Assembly: GCA_964420455.1 (NCBI GenBank)
Contig: CAYQTO010000037.1
Span: forward strand, 1-23,521
Origin: CAYQTO01 sp964420455
GTDB lineage: Bacteria; Sumerlaeota; Sumerlaeia; SLMS01
Direction of reading: 5' to 3'
DNA length: 23,521 nucleotides
The first letter of the stretch is position 1; each line of letters opens with the position of its first letter. The position numbers and the translations under genes are program-made. Positions 16,824-23,521 of this stretch are shown piece after piece. A model generated the notes under the pieces. That model made no database searches, was not told the DNA's origin, and saw nothing but the letters and a program-made list of their open reading frames with translations.

Positions 16824-19800
16824 TCCGCCTCCTCCCGCATCGCCGTCAGGATCGATGCCCGCGTTCCCGGCTCCTTCAGCCGCGCCCGATTCACCCGATA
16901 GTCCAGCCGGCAGACCGCCATGAAGGGACAATAGGTGCAGGGCGACTGGCTGACGATCCGAGAGGGGCTGACGGCGCACCGGCCATCGATGATGTCCCGC
17001 GCCGTCTCCACGATCATTGTCCGGGTTTCGTCCAGGATCCGGTCGAACTCCGCGTCCCGCAACACGGTGCCCCATTTCACGTATTTTTCTTCAGGGTTCG
17101 AACCCGCCGTCTGGATGTAGCCCTTGGCTCCCGGGCCCCATTTGCCATTCCATCCGCCGACATGGTCGAAGACGGACAGGCGCACGAGCCCCTTGTAGGT
17201 CGATCGCGCTTCCTTTTCTCGATCCTCGCGCTTGATCGTGATTCCCAGATAGACGGCCCCGGCGGGCAGGACGGCCCCCTCCTCCAGGCCCTCCAGCGCC
17301 AGCAGGTACACCGGCAGCTGGAAGTTTTCGGCCCCCTTCCACTTCCGCACGTCGAAGGATTTTTCCCGAAGCTTGTAGTCGACCACCATGCCGGCGCGCC
17401 TTCCCTGCACCTCGCCAATGTCTATACGGTCGAGCTGGCCACGCACGACGACCGTCCACCCGTCGCTCACATTCACAAGCGCGAGGGACGGCATCGGCCC
17501 GTCCTTGCCGAAGGTCGTCTCCTCCCATGTGGGAAGAACCTTCAGCTCGGAGAAGGACTTCGCCATCCATCGAGCGACCTCGCGGACCGATTCGGCCAGC
17601 TCCTCGAGGGCGAGGCGGCCCCGCTCCGTCTCGGTCACGCCGCACCGATCGAGCGCCTCCCGAGGCTCGCGCATTGCCTCGTCAATCCGTTGCTCGACTT
17701 TGTGCCCCTCCAGCGGCTTGCCGAGGAGGCCTTCCTCCCGGAGCGTCGCGGTGAAGTTCCGCAGAGCCGCATGGGCGAAGTTGCCTGCGTCTCGCTGCTC
17801 GAATTCGGGCTCGAGGATCTCCCTCGGACGCAGCAGGTAGCTGACGAAGTGCCGGAAGGGGCAGGCGCCGTAGGTATCGAGCTGGGAGGCGGACAGGGAG
17901 AGGGTCCTGTCGTGAAAGCGTGCGAGGGAATCGGCGGCGAGGTGGGCATCGTTGCGCCAGGAGGCGGCCCGCAGGATCGGCCCCACCATCTCGAGGTTGG
18001 GCCCGCCGTCGAACAGCTGGCGCGTATAGACGGCTGTCTCGAGGGGGCCGTCCTCGCTGCGGTCAAGCCTTCGGAGGGCCGCGGCGGCGAGTTCTCCGGG
18101 GCGCTGACACCGCGCGGGATCGTCATGGGCGGGCGCCTCCTCCACCTCTTCCCCCGTCAGCGCAAAGACACGCAGGACCTCGTTCCAGAAGGGGGACGAG
18201 GCGGTGGCGCTGCCGTGGGCGTCCGCACGGCCACGAAGGAGGACGAGCCGCTCCGTCGCCGATACGAGTGCCCGGTAGGCGTAAAGGATTTCGCGATCAA
18301 ATTGCCGGCGTGAGGAGGGCCGCAGGTCGACGCCCTCGCCTTCGAGGGCCTCGCGGTCTGCATCGTTCAGGAGCGAGCGGTTGCCCGCCGCCCGGGGAAA
18401 GGTTCCCTCGTTCATGCCGAGCACGATCACGCCGCGGAGGGCGGGCTGGCGCGAGCGGTCCACCTGGCCGACAAACACCTGGTCGAGCATGGGCGGGATG
18501 CGGGGGAGCGTCAGCTGGCCCAGCGCCCGCGTTGTCAACTCCGCCGCCACGGTCCACGGCATCGTTTCCGCCCCGGCGGCCTCGTGGGTTTCCTGCAGGA
18601 GGACCCCCACGCGTTCGAGGAGCCGTTGCTCCTCCTCTCCCCGCCGGTGTCCGACGAGCCCCCCGGCCGCCTCCGTCAACGCCTCCAGAAACGTGTCGAG
18701 CCTGCCCTCGTGGATTCCCTCGCGGCGGAGGCGCCCGCGGAAGTCGTCGATAAACGCGGCGATGCGGATTCTCGCCTCCTGCACCCATTGGGGCAACTCG
18801 CTGCCACGATCGACGGAACCCTTGTCGGAGAAGGGGGAGCGATCCGGCCGGGGATCCCAGCACTGGTCCGAGAACCACTCGGCGGGTTTGCGGGGGTAGA
18901 GACGGGCGTGGAGTTCGAGCCGGTCGACGTCGTCCGTCGAGGCCGGGGCGAGGCCGCTCTTTGCGAACGCAAGGAACCGCGCGACGTCGTTCTCGTGGAC
19001 GACCGCGGCCATGAGTGTCTGGAGGCCGACGACGATCGGATGGGTCTTGAGGGGTTCGGAGCGATCGACGAAGGCAGGCAGGCCAAGGGCCTCGAGAGCA
19101 GCCTCCAACGGGGCCGCGTACTCGTCGAGATTGCGGGTGAGGATGCCGATCTCGCCCGGGGACCAGCCCTCGTCGCGGACCCAGCCGAGGACGATTTCCG
19201 CTGCGGTACGGGCCTCCTCGCGCGGCGACTCGCATTCGACCAGGCGGACGCCCTTGCGGTCAGCCGCGGGCCCCGGCGCCTCGCGGTCGTAAAACCGCTG
19301 CTCCAGCTCCGCGATGGATGCCGTATATCCATGGCTGCCCCGGAGGAGCTCCGGCGGTTCCAACCTGACGCCGTTCTCGCGGAACAGCCGCGCCAAGCGC
19401 AGCATCGTCTCCTCCGCCGAGTCGAAGATGCTCCCCGGCTGGCGCCCGCCCCCCGAGAGGAGCGTGGCCACCCGGTCCGGGTCGCCCGGCAGGCAAATCA
19501 CCATCACGGGCACTTTGCGGCCCAGCGCGACCAGCACCCGCTCCTCCACCGGGGTGAACCCGATAAACCCATCCACGTAGAGATGGGACCCCTGGAGGAA
19601 GTCGCCCCCTTCGATCTGGTCGGCGAGGGTGACGAGGGAAAGCTGGGGATCCTCGAAGCGCTCACCGGCAAGCGCGTCAAATTCCTCGAGGAGGCCGGCG
19701 AGGTCCTCGAGCTTGAGCGCGAGAGGCGACCGGTCCTTAAGGCGGCGGGCGATTTCGCGCAGGAGGCCGGGGGTCAGCCGGTACTGGCGCGCCTCGGAAA

Positions 19801-20173
19801 TCAGGTCCTCGAGGGCCTCCTCGATTCCGGGAGCCTGAAGCCGGGGAGACGCCGTCCCCCGATGCCTCGCCCTGACGGTCAGCAGGGTCGCGAGGAGGAG
19901 GCGATGGGTCGCCGTCAGCCGCGGCCGGGTGGGGGCGGGGCCATGGGCGAAGACAAACTGGGCAAGGCGGGTGAAGCTCAGGACCTGGGCCCGGCTGTAT
20001 CCGGCCAGACCAGTCGCAAGGAGGGCGCGCTCGCCCTCAAAAGTCGCCTGCTCCGGAACGAGGTAGATCACCGGGGCGCCAAAAGGGTCCGCCCGGCAGG
20101 CGCGCGACAGCTCGTCGAGACATCTCTGCGTCCGGCCCGAACGCGCCCTCCCCACACAGAACCGCACGGCCAT
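16820..20173 (-). CDS. addB: ATP-dependent helicase/nuclease subunit B (AddB)
   Basis: This 1117-residue partner of AddA supplies the second nuclease and, in known systems, Chi recognition. The C-terminal nuclease is intact, with VDYK (Asp932, Lys934). The iron-sulphur staple is complete: Cys771 (TYGACPFRHF) plus Cys1079, Cys1082 and Cys1088 (CTYCPFMAVC), the same C-x2-C-x5-C tail as Bacillus AddB. The N-terminal nucleotide-binding loop reads VGRARSGRT, so the usual Walker A Lys is Arg14; ATP use by this subunit may be lost or weak. Conserved inactivated-helicase segments such as PVIYLVPEQATFEGERALL and GVIVLGMNEGTFPR are clear. I chose ATG 20173 because AAGGG is 8 bases upstream; an in-frame TTG lies at 20179. 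It is the first gene of the addBA operon, with a candidate promoter at 20214-20242. Confidence 0.94.
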   Translation of the reverse strand: MAVRFCVGRARSGRTQRCLDELSRACRADPFGAPVIYLVPEQATFEGERALLATGLAGYSRAQVLSFTRLAQFVFAHGPAPTRPRLTATHRLLLATLLTVRARHRGTASPRLQAPGIEEALEDLISEARQYRLTPGLLREIARRLKDRSPLALKLEDLAGLLEEFDALAGERFEDPQLSLVTLADQIEGGDFLQGSHLYVDGFIGFTPVEERVLVALGRKVPVMVICLPGDPDRVATLLSGGGRQPGSIFDSAEETMLRLARLFRENGVRLEPPELLRGSHGYTASIAELEQRFYDREAPGPAADRKGVRLVECESPREEARTAAEIVLGWVRDEGWSPGEIGILTRNLDEYAAPLEAALEALGLPAFVDRSEPLKTHPIVVGLQTLMAAVVHENDVARFLAFAKSGLAPASTDDVDRLELHARLYPRKPAEWFSDQCWDPRPDRSPFSDKGSVDRGSELPQWVQEARIRIAAFIDDFRGRLRREGIHEGRLDTFLEALTEAAGGLVGHRRGEEEQRLLERVGVLLQETHEAAGAETMPWTVAAELTTRALGQLTLPRIPPMLDQVFVGQVDRSRQPALRGVIVLGMNEGTFPRAAGNRSLLNDADREALEGEGVDLRPSSRRQFDREILYAYRALVSATERLVLLRGRADAHGSATASSPFWNEVLRVFALTGEEVEEAPAHDDPARCQRPGELAAAALRRLDRSEDGPLETAVYTRQLFDGGPNLEMVGPILRAASWRNDAHLAADSLARFHDRTLSLSASQLDTYGACPFRHFVSYLLRPREILEPEFEQRDAGNFAHAALRNFTATLREEGLLGKPLEGHKVEQRIDEAMREPREALDRCGVTETERGRLALEELAESVREVARWMAKSFSELKVLPTWEETTFGKDGPMPSLALVNVSDGWTVVVRGQLDRIDIGEVQGRRAGMVVDYKLREKSFDVRKWKGAENFQLPVYLLALEGLEEGAVLPAGAVYLGITIKREDREKEARSTYKGLVRLSVFDHVGGWNGKWGPGAKGYIQTAGSNPEEKYVKWGTVLRDAEFDRILDETRTMIVETARDIIDGRCAVSPSRIVSQSPCTYCPFMAVCRLDYRVNRARLKEPGTRASILTAMREEAE

Positions 20174-20213
20174 TCCCAATACCCTTGTTTGTTACTCAGA
20201 ACCTTATATTATG

Positions 20214-20242
20214 ACTGTATTCCGGTCGAACCGGCGGGTCAA
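20214..20242 (-). promoter_or_regulatory. Candidate sigma70-type promoter of addBA, with an inverted repeat in the spacer
   Basis: On the minus strand TTGACC (20237-20242) is followed after 17 bases by TACAGT (20214-20219). This matches the -35 and -10 consensus at 5 and 4 of 6 positions with ideal spacing. The leader to the addB ATG at 20173 would be about 35 bases. The spacer contains the inverted repeat CCGGT-CGA-ACCGG (20222-20234), which could be bound by a regulator. It does not match a LexA box that I know. Confidence 0.5.
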
Positions 20243-20306
20243 CAGGGAGTCGGGCTGCAGTCCCCGGCCCGCCGGCGGAGCCGTTGCCCCCGTACCATGT
20301 TCCCCC

Positions 20307-20334
20307 TTGAGCTCCTTGCCGGGCAGGTCATACT
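20307..20334 (+). promoter_or_regulatory. Candidate promoter for the lipoprotein gene
   Basis: TTGAGC (20307-20312), a 16-base spacer and CATACT (20329-20334) give 4 of 6 matches at each box, about 47 bases before the lipoprotein ATG. The -10 CATACT is the same as the one seen in front of dnaK, which adds slight support. It lies in the 207-base divergent region shared with addBA, which otherwise holds no gene. Confidence 0.35.
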
Positions 20335-20380
20335 CCCTGTTTTTCATTGCAACACCTTCAGGATGGTCCCACCCGGGATA

Positions 20381-21163
20381 ATGCGCCTACTTCCTCTGTT
20401 CCTCCTCCTGTCCGCCCTGTGGGTGTCCGGTTGTGTCCGCAACCAGGTGATCCCTCTGGAGGAGGCACTTGCGCCCCAACGCGGTGCGGATGCGCAACCC
20501 GCTCCGCGTGGCGGGGTACCGCTGCTGGCGGTCATCGGACCCTTCGAGGACCTCCGTAAGGGGGATCCGCCCGCAGACCGCTCGATCTTTGCGGCCAAGG
20601 TTCCACTCCTTGGCATTGCGACAACACGGACCCACACGCACCCAGAGGCCACGGCCAACCAGACAGGAGTCCCGATCGTGGGAACGCGCACCTCCGTCAC
20701 GGGCGACCTTGCGCACGCCCTGCCCCGCCTGGTGGCCGCCCGACTCGTCGCCGATGGCGCCTTTCAAGCCGCCGAATACGTGGAAACATGGCAGGATGCG
20801 CCTGACCTCCGCCGTTTCGATTACGTGATCGAGGGGGAAATCCGCCGGGCCCGCGTCCGCGAGACCACCTATGACTACGGTCTAAACTTCTTCGGTGTGC
20901 TGGACCTCGGAGTGTTGCCCAAGGCTCTGGCAGCGCCGGTGGCCTCTTATCGGGCGGAGGTGGAGGTGGCACTGGCGGTTCGCGAGCGCGTCTCCCGGCG
21001 TGTGGTCTACTCGGCGGTCCTCCTGCCCGAGACGGCCGGGACCTCCACCGGGTACTACCGCCGCACTGTTGATGGCCTTCCGCCGGCCGTGGCGCTGCTC
21101 CGGACCCTGCTCGAAGGACAGCTTGCCGATTTCTCGAGGGGACTGGCTGCGGAACTGCCCTGA
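20381..21163 (+). CDS. Putative lipoprotein of unknown function
   Basis: This 260-residue protein begins with a lipoprotein signal (MRLLPLFLLLSALWVSGC); the lipobox V-S-G-C places the lipidated residue at Cys18. The mature protein has an alpha/beta pattern with FDYVIEGEIRRARVRETTYDYGLNFFG around 145-170 and strands such as YRAEVEVALAVRERVSRRVVYSAV near 190-213. That outline loosely recalls CsgG/LpoB-type periplasmic lipoproteins, which share a YVxxGEI-like strand, but I cannot assign a family with confidence. ATG 20381 is chosen because it starts the signal peptide and has GGGA a few bases upstream; an in-frame ATG at 20363 is possible. No acidic sorting signal (Asp at +2) follows the Cys; Val is at +2, so outer-membrane sorting would be expected if E. 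coli rules hold. It is divergent from addBA and followed by the dockerin gene. Confidence 0.75.
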   Translation: MRLLPLFLLLSALWVSGCVRNQVIPLEEALAPQRGADAQPAPRGGVPLLAVIGPFEDLRKGDPPADRSIFAAKVPLLGIATTRTHTHPEATANQTGVPIVGTRTSVTGDLAHALPRLVAARLVADGAFQAAEYVETWQDAPDLRRFDYVIEGEIRRARVRETTYDYGLNFFGVLDLGVLPKALAAPVASYRAEVEVALAVRERVSRRVVYSAVLLPETAGTSTGYYRRTVDGLPPAVALLRTLLEGQLADFSRGLAAELP

Positions 21164-21278
21164 AAGTTGCTGTACTTTTCCTTGCCATCGCTCCGCAGCG
21201 GGGCCATTCACTTAACCACCTGTGTCACCCGGGCATCGCCGCGTGGCCGCTTCACAACTGGAAAGGATGGGGATTGCG

Positions 21279-22121
21279 ATGAAATCCTGGATCGCGCTTG
21301 CGGGCGCTGCCGCTTTCTGCACTGGGCAGGCTTTCGCCCTGCCGCTTTACCAAACGAGCTTTGAATCCGCGGAGGGCTTCAGCACCGGAACCTTTCCCGC
21401 GTCGGACCCGAAGTGGACCGTTGAAACGCCTCCCGTTAACATCTCCAACGCGGCTGCCGCCGCGGACGGAAACCAGTATGTCGAGCTGGGGGCTGGCGCC
21501 GTTCTGGACTTCAGCCTGACCGCCCAGGAATCCTCCGACGCGGGGGAAGTCGTCTGGGTCGAAGGGTACTTCCGCGGTGAAGGCAGCGATGTGACCCTCG
21601 ATCAAGCCGTCTACCCGGTCGTTGACGCCTCGGCCATTGTCCACTTCAGCCAGGCCAACGGCATCGAAGTGCTCGACGGCACCACTGGAAACGCCGTCCA
21701 GACCGGGGTCTCACTTGGCGACGGATCACAGTGGTTCAAGATCACCATCGCCTTGGACTTCGGAAGCAAGACATGGGAAATCTGGGTTAATGACGCCCAG
21801 CCCGGGATCTCCTTCCCGCTCGGCTTCCGCGATACCAACCTGACGGAACTTCGTGGCTTCAAGAACCTCGCCCAGTCCGGGGCGGACTTCGACGGCTTCC
21901 GGGTTGTTCCCCAGCTGCTCGGCGATGCAAACGGCGATGGCAAGATCGACGCGGCGGACATTGTTCGCCTGCTCGAGTTCATCACCAATCCCCCGACCGA
22001 CGACCCGATCCTGTTTGGCAACGCGGACGTGTCCGGGCCGGGCGGGGACCGTGATGGGTCGATCACGAACGCCGACACGACCGCGCTCTGGGCCAGCCTG
22101 ATCGACGCCGGGGAACTCTGA
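21279..22121 (+). CDS. Exported protein with LamG/concanavalin-like and dockerin type I-like domains
   Basis: This 280-residue protein starts with a signal peptide (MKSWIALAGAAAFCTGQAFA, likely cleavage near residue 20). Residues about 22-205 are beta-rich (YQTSFESAEGF..., WVEGYFRGEG, WFKITIALDFGSKTWEIWVN, FDGFRVVPQ), the pattern of concanavalin/LamG-like domains. The C-terminus from about 215 is a dockerin-like pair: DANGDGKIDAADIVRLLEFI, then DVSGPGGDRDGSITNADTTALWASLI, whose second calcium loop has a short insertion. Dockerin modules bind cohesins in cellulosomes, but many non-cellulosomal bacteria encode them for other extracellular assembly. No cohesin is present here. ATG 21279 has GGGG six bases upstream; ATG 21267 is possible. 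The ligand of the N-terminal domain is unknown. Confidence 0.72.
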   Translation: MKSWIALAGAAAFCTGQAFALPLYQTSFESAEGFSTGTFPASDPKWTVETPPVNISNAAAAADGNQYVELGAGAVLDFSLTAQESSDAGEVVWVEGYFRGEGSDVTLDQAVYPVVDASAIVHFSQANGIEVLDGTTGNAVQTGVSLGDGSQWFKITIALDFGSKTWEIWVNDAQPGISFPLGFRDTNLTELRGFKNLAQSGADFDGFRVVPQLLGDANGDGKIDAADIVRLLEFITNPPTDDPILFGNADVSGPGGDRDGSITNADTTALWASLIDAGEL

Positions 22122-22130
22122 TCTTTCACC

Positions 22131-22141
22131 GTTTCCGAAAC
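22131..22141. repeat. Short palindrome GTTTCCGAAAC downstream of the dockerin gene
   Basis: An 11-base palindrome, GTTTC-C-GAAAC, lies 10 bases after the stop codon. It is too short for a terminator and could be a protein-binding site or chance. Confidence 0.25.
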
Positions 22142-22161
22142 AGGCACCAAAAGAAACCCTT

Positions 22162-22191
22162 TTGACACCGAGGCCTGACGAGAGACATACT
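22162..22191 (+). promoter_or_regulatory. Candidate dnaK promoter
   Basis: A perfect -35 TTGACA (22162-22167) is followed after 18 bases by CATACT (22186-22191), matching the -10 consensus at 4 of 6 positions. The start point would be near 22198, giving a leader of about 80 bases before the dnaK ATG. No sigma-32-type (CTTGAA...CCCCAT) promoter and no CIRCE element (GAGTGCTAA inverted repeat) is seen. Confidence 0.5.
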
Positions 22192-22201
22192 TCTCGTCAG
22201 G
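22174..22201. promoter_or_regulatory. Perfect 10-bp inverted repeat over the -10 region (operator or terminator)
   Basis: CCTGACGAGA (22174-22183) and TCTCGTCAGG (22192-22201) are exact inverse complements around the 8-base spacer GACATACT, which contains the -10 box. There is no run of T after it, so it is a poor intrinsic terminator for the dockerin gene. It is well placed to act as an operator that controls dnaK. The repeat is seen; its role is inferred. Confidence 0.5.
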
Positions 22202-22277
22202 TCGTTTCACATGCAGCCGGTTGGTCACAGGGGATTTGCACTTGCCGGCCCGAGGATTTGCGAAACAAAATAAGATT

Positions 22278-23521
22278 ATGACCCCAGACCTCAAAATCAT
22301 CGGCATCGATCTCGGCACCACCAACTCCGTCGTGGCCGTCATCGAAGGTGACGAACCAATCGTCATCCCCAATCAGGAAGGCTCCAACAAGACCCCTTCC
22401 GTTGTCGCCTTTCTCGACGACGACGAGTGCATCGTTGGAGATATCGCCCGGCGCCAGGCGGCCACCAACCCCGACCGCACCGTCAGCTCCATCAAGCGGC
22501 TCATGGGGATGGACTTCGACGACGTTGCCGAAACCCTCGATATCTTCCCCTTCAACGTCGTCGACCACGAAGGCCATGTGCTCGTGGATATCGGCGGTCT
22601 CGGGTACACCCCCGAGCAGATCAGCGCCCTCATCCTCAAGAAGCTGAAGGAATCCGCGGAGACCTACCTCGGCGAGGAGGTCCGGCAGGCGGTGCTGACG
22701 GTTCCGGCGAATTTCGACGACAGTCAGCGCAACGCCACGATCGAGGCGGCGAACCTTGCCGGTCTGGAGGTCCTCCGGCTCATCAACGAGCCCACCGCCG
22801 CGGCGCTCGCCTACGGCGTTGGCCGCAGCCGCGACGAGGACGAAGTGATCGCCGTCTACGACTTCGGCGGCGGCACCTTTGACATCACCATCCTCGAGAT
22901 TTCCGAAAAGACTTTCGAGGTGCTCACGTCCACCGGAGACGACCAGCTCGGCGGTGACGACCTGGACCAGGCGATCGTCAACATGATCGTCGAGGAGTTC
23001 GAGGAGCAGCACAACGTCGACCTGACGCGCGACCCGGTCACGCTCCGGCGGCTCAAGGAAGTGGCGGAGAAGGCCAAGTGCGAACTCAGCACCACCTCGA
23101 CCACCACCATCGCCCTCCCCTTCATCGCCTACAGGGACGGCCAACCCCTTCACCTCGAGCGCACCCTCGAACGGGAAGAGCTCGAGGAGATCATCGAGCC
23201 CTTCGTCAACCGCACCGTCCGCGCGTGCAAGCGGGCCATCGAGGACGCCGGCCTCAACAAGCGCGACATCCACAAGGTCATCCTCGTCGGTGGGTCGACG
23301 CGCATTCCCCTCGTTCAGGACGCCGTCGAGGATTTCTTCGGCCTCCAGCCCTTCAAGGGGATCAACCCGGACGAGGTGGTGGCTCTCGGCGCGGCCACCC
23401 AGGGCGGCGTGTTCTCCGGCAACATCGAGGAAGTCACCCTCCTTGACGTCGCCCCCCACTCCCTCGGCATCGAGGTCAAGGACGGCAAGTTCTCGAAGAT
23501 CATCGAGAAGAATTCCACGCT
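22278..23521 (+). CDS. dnaK: Molecular chaperone DnaK (Hsp70), partial at the window end
   Basis: The first 414 residues of an Hsp70 chaperone; the gene runs off the window. The ATPase domain is complete: IIGIDLGTTNSVVAV (residues 7-21), the catalytic Lys in SIKRLMG, LINEPTAAALAYG, VYDFGGGTFDIT with its Thr, and VILVGGSTRIPLVQ. The linker and start of the substrate-binding domain (VTLLDVAPHSLGIEV) are visible, and the C-terminal lid lies beyond 23521. It refolds client proteins with DnaJ and GrpE, neither of which is next to it. Some positions differ from the common DnaK text, such as PANFDDSQRNAT for PAYFNDAQRQAT and LGGDDLDQAI for LGGEDFD, so a second DnaK paralogue is possible. ATG 22278 is preferred by homology; it has no clear ribosome site. 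A promoter and inverted repeat lie about 80-115 bases upstream. Confidence 0.93.
   Translation, partial: MTPDLKIIGIDLGTTNSVVAVIEGDEPIVIPNQEGSNKTPSVVAFLDDDECIVGDIARRQAATNPDRTVSSIKRLMGMDFDDVAETLDIFPFNVVDHEGHVLVDIGGLGYTPEQISALILKKLKESAETYLGEEVRQAVLTVPANFDDSQRNATIEAANLAGLEVLRLINEPTAAALAYGVGRSRDEDEVIAVYDFGGGTFDITILEISEKTFEVLTSTGDDQLGGDDLDQAIVNMIVEEFEEQHNVDLTRDPVTLRRLKEVAEKAKCELSTTSTTTIALPFIAYRDGQPLHLERTLEREELEEIIEPFVNRTVRACKRAIEDAGLNKRDIHKVILVGGSTRIPLVQDAVEDFFGLQPFKGINPDEVVALGAATQGGVFSGNIEEVTLLDVAPHSLGIEVKDGKFSKIIEKNST

Larger units (their letters stand above)
2093..18031. repeat. Iterated octamer GTCTATAC (dispersed copies)
   Basis: GTCTATAC reads on the plus strand at 2093, 3438, 8886, 9456 and 17420, and on the minus strand at 4157, 4918, 6295, 13378, 16708 and 18024 (leftmost bases given). 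ATCTATAC occurs at 3062 (plus) and 15466 (minus). At about 65% G+C a simple independent-base estimate expects about 0.3 copies of the GTCTATAC form on both strands. Ten of the eleven GTCTATAC copies are read as Val-Tyr-Thr in the host gene; the copy at 17420 is read from the other strand of addB as Arg-Ile-Asp using the rare ATA codon. No copy lies in the first 2 kb or the last 5.4 kb. Confidence 0.7.

Noticed and set aside
16824..17075. N-terminal extension of the addA frame to 17075
   Set aside because: The extra 84 residues overlap the addB 3' end out of frame and have no AddA character; the ATG at 16823 directly precedes the Q-motif and forms an ATGA overlap.
20222..20234. LexA/SOS box in the addBA promoter
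   Set aside because: CCGGT-CGA-ACCGG does not match the GAAC-N7-GTTC, CGAAC-N4-GTTCG or TGTTC-N4-GAACA patterns; it is kept only as an unnamed inverted repeat.
18584..20380. Long frame upstream of and continuous with the lipoprotein
   Set aside because: It is antisense to addB; the lipoprotein signal peptide with its lipobox starts at 20381.
22174..22201. Inverted repeat as a simple intrinsic terminator of the dockerin gene
   Set aside because: There is no T-tract after the stem and it overlaps a strong -35/-10 pair, so an operator role is at least as likely; not called as a terminator.
1..23521. Defence system, CRISPR, prophage or transposon
   Set aside because: I looked for arrays of direct repeats, terminal inverted repeats, transposase and integrase motifs and toxin-antitoxin pairs and found none. 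AddAB is a housekeeping recombination complex, not a defence island by itself.

Overview
The window is a GC-rich bacterial chromosome segment (roughly two thirds G+C by eye). It is densely coded, and every gap between genes is under about 210 bases. I see no tRNA, rRNA, CRISPR array, transposase, phage gene or integration site. Several features suggest a Gram-negative, aerobic, polysaccharide-using bacterium: a site-2 protease of the RseP type, a lipoprotein with a lipobox, an aa3-type cytochrome oxidase, a secreted glycosidase with a family 9 carbohydrate-binding domain, a dockerin-bearing exported protein, and a penicillin-binding protein carrying golvesin and amidotransferase-like domains. 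That mix fits the Planctomycetes-Verrucomicrobia-Chlamydiae group or a neighbouring phylum (for example Verrucomicrobiota), but the sequence alone does not prove it.

Layout. At 163-2755 a secreted clan-A glycoside hydrolase follows a LacI-type palindrome. At 2795-3869 a two-gene unit encodes a phospholipid N-methyltransferase-like enzyme and a GNAT acetyltransferase. On the minus strand, 7256 down to 3866 is a cytochrome c oxidase operon: coxB (subunit II with CuA), coxA (subunit I), a Cox11/CtaG copper chaperone, and a 58-residue one-helix protein that starts with GTG and overlaps the chaperone stop. No subunit III gene lies between these genes. Running the other way from 7467 is a DacB-type D-Ala-D-Ala carboxypeptidase with a large extra C-terminal half. 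It is followed by the RseP-like protease (10347-11966) and a CNNM/CorC-like DUF21-CBS membrane protein (12080-13168).

On the minus strand, 20173 down to 13173 is a complete addB-addA pair encoding the double-strand-break helicase-nuclease, with ATGA overlap and a good candidate promoter at 20214-20242. Divergent from it are an unassigned lipoprotein (20381-21163), then an exported dockerin protein (21279-22121) and a DnaK-type Hsp70 that runs off the end of the window (22278 onward).

The main points for a second look are as follows. (1) The octamer GTCTATAC occurs 11 times, or 13 times as RTCTATAC, where about 0.3 copies of GTCTATAC would be expected by chance. It falls almost always as Val-Tyr-Thr codons, with one copy in a different reading register. 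(2) The carboxypeptidase is fused to golvesin and amidotransferase-like domains. (3) Subunit I of the oxidase has an A2-like helix-VI motif YNHPTVY in place of the usual Glu, with a new small protein in the operon. (4) A perfect 10-bp inverted repeat surrounds the -10 box of the candidate dnaK promoter. (5) AddB has Arg instead of Lys in its Walker A motif. No single locus looks like a new defence or mobile system. The iterated octamer is the best candidate for something undescribed.
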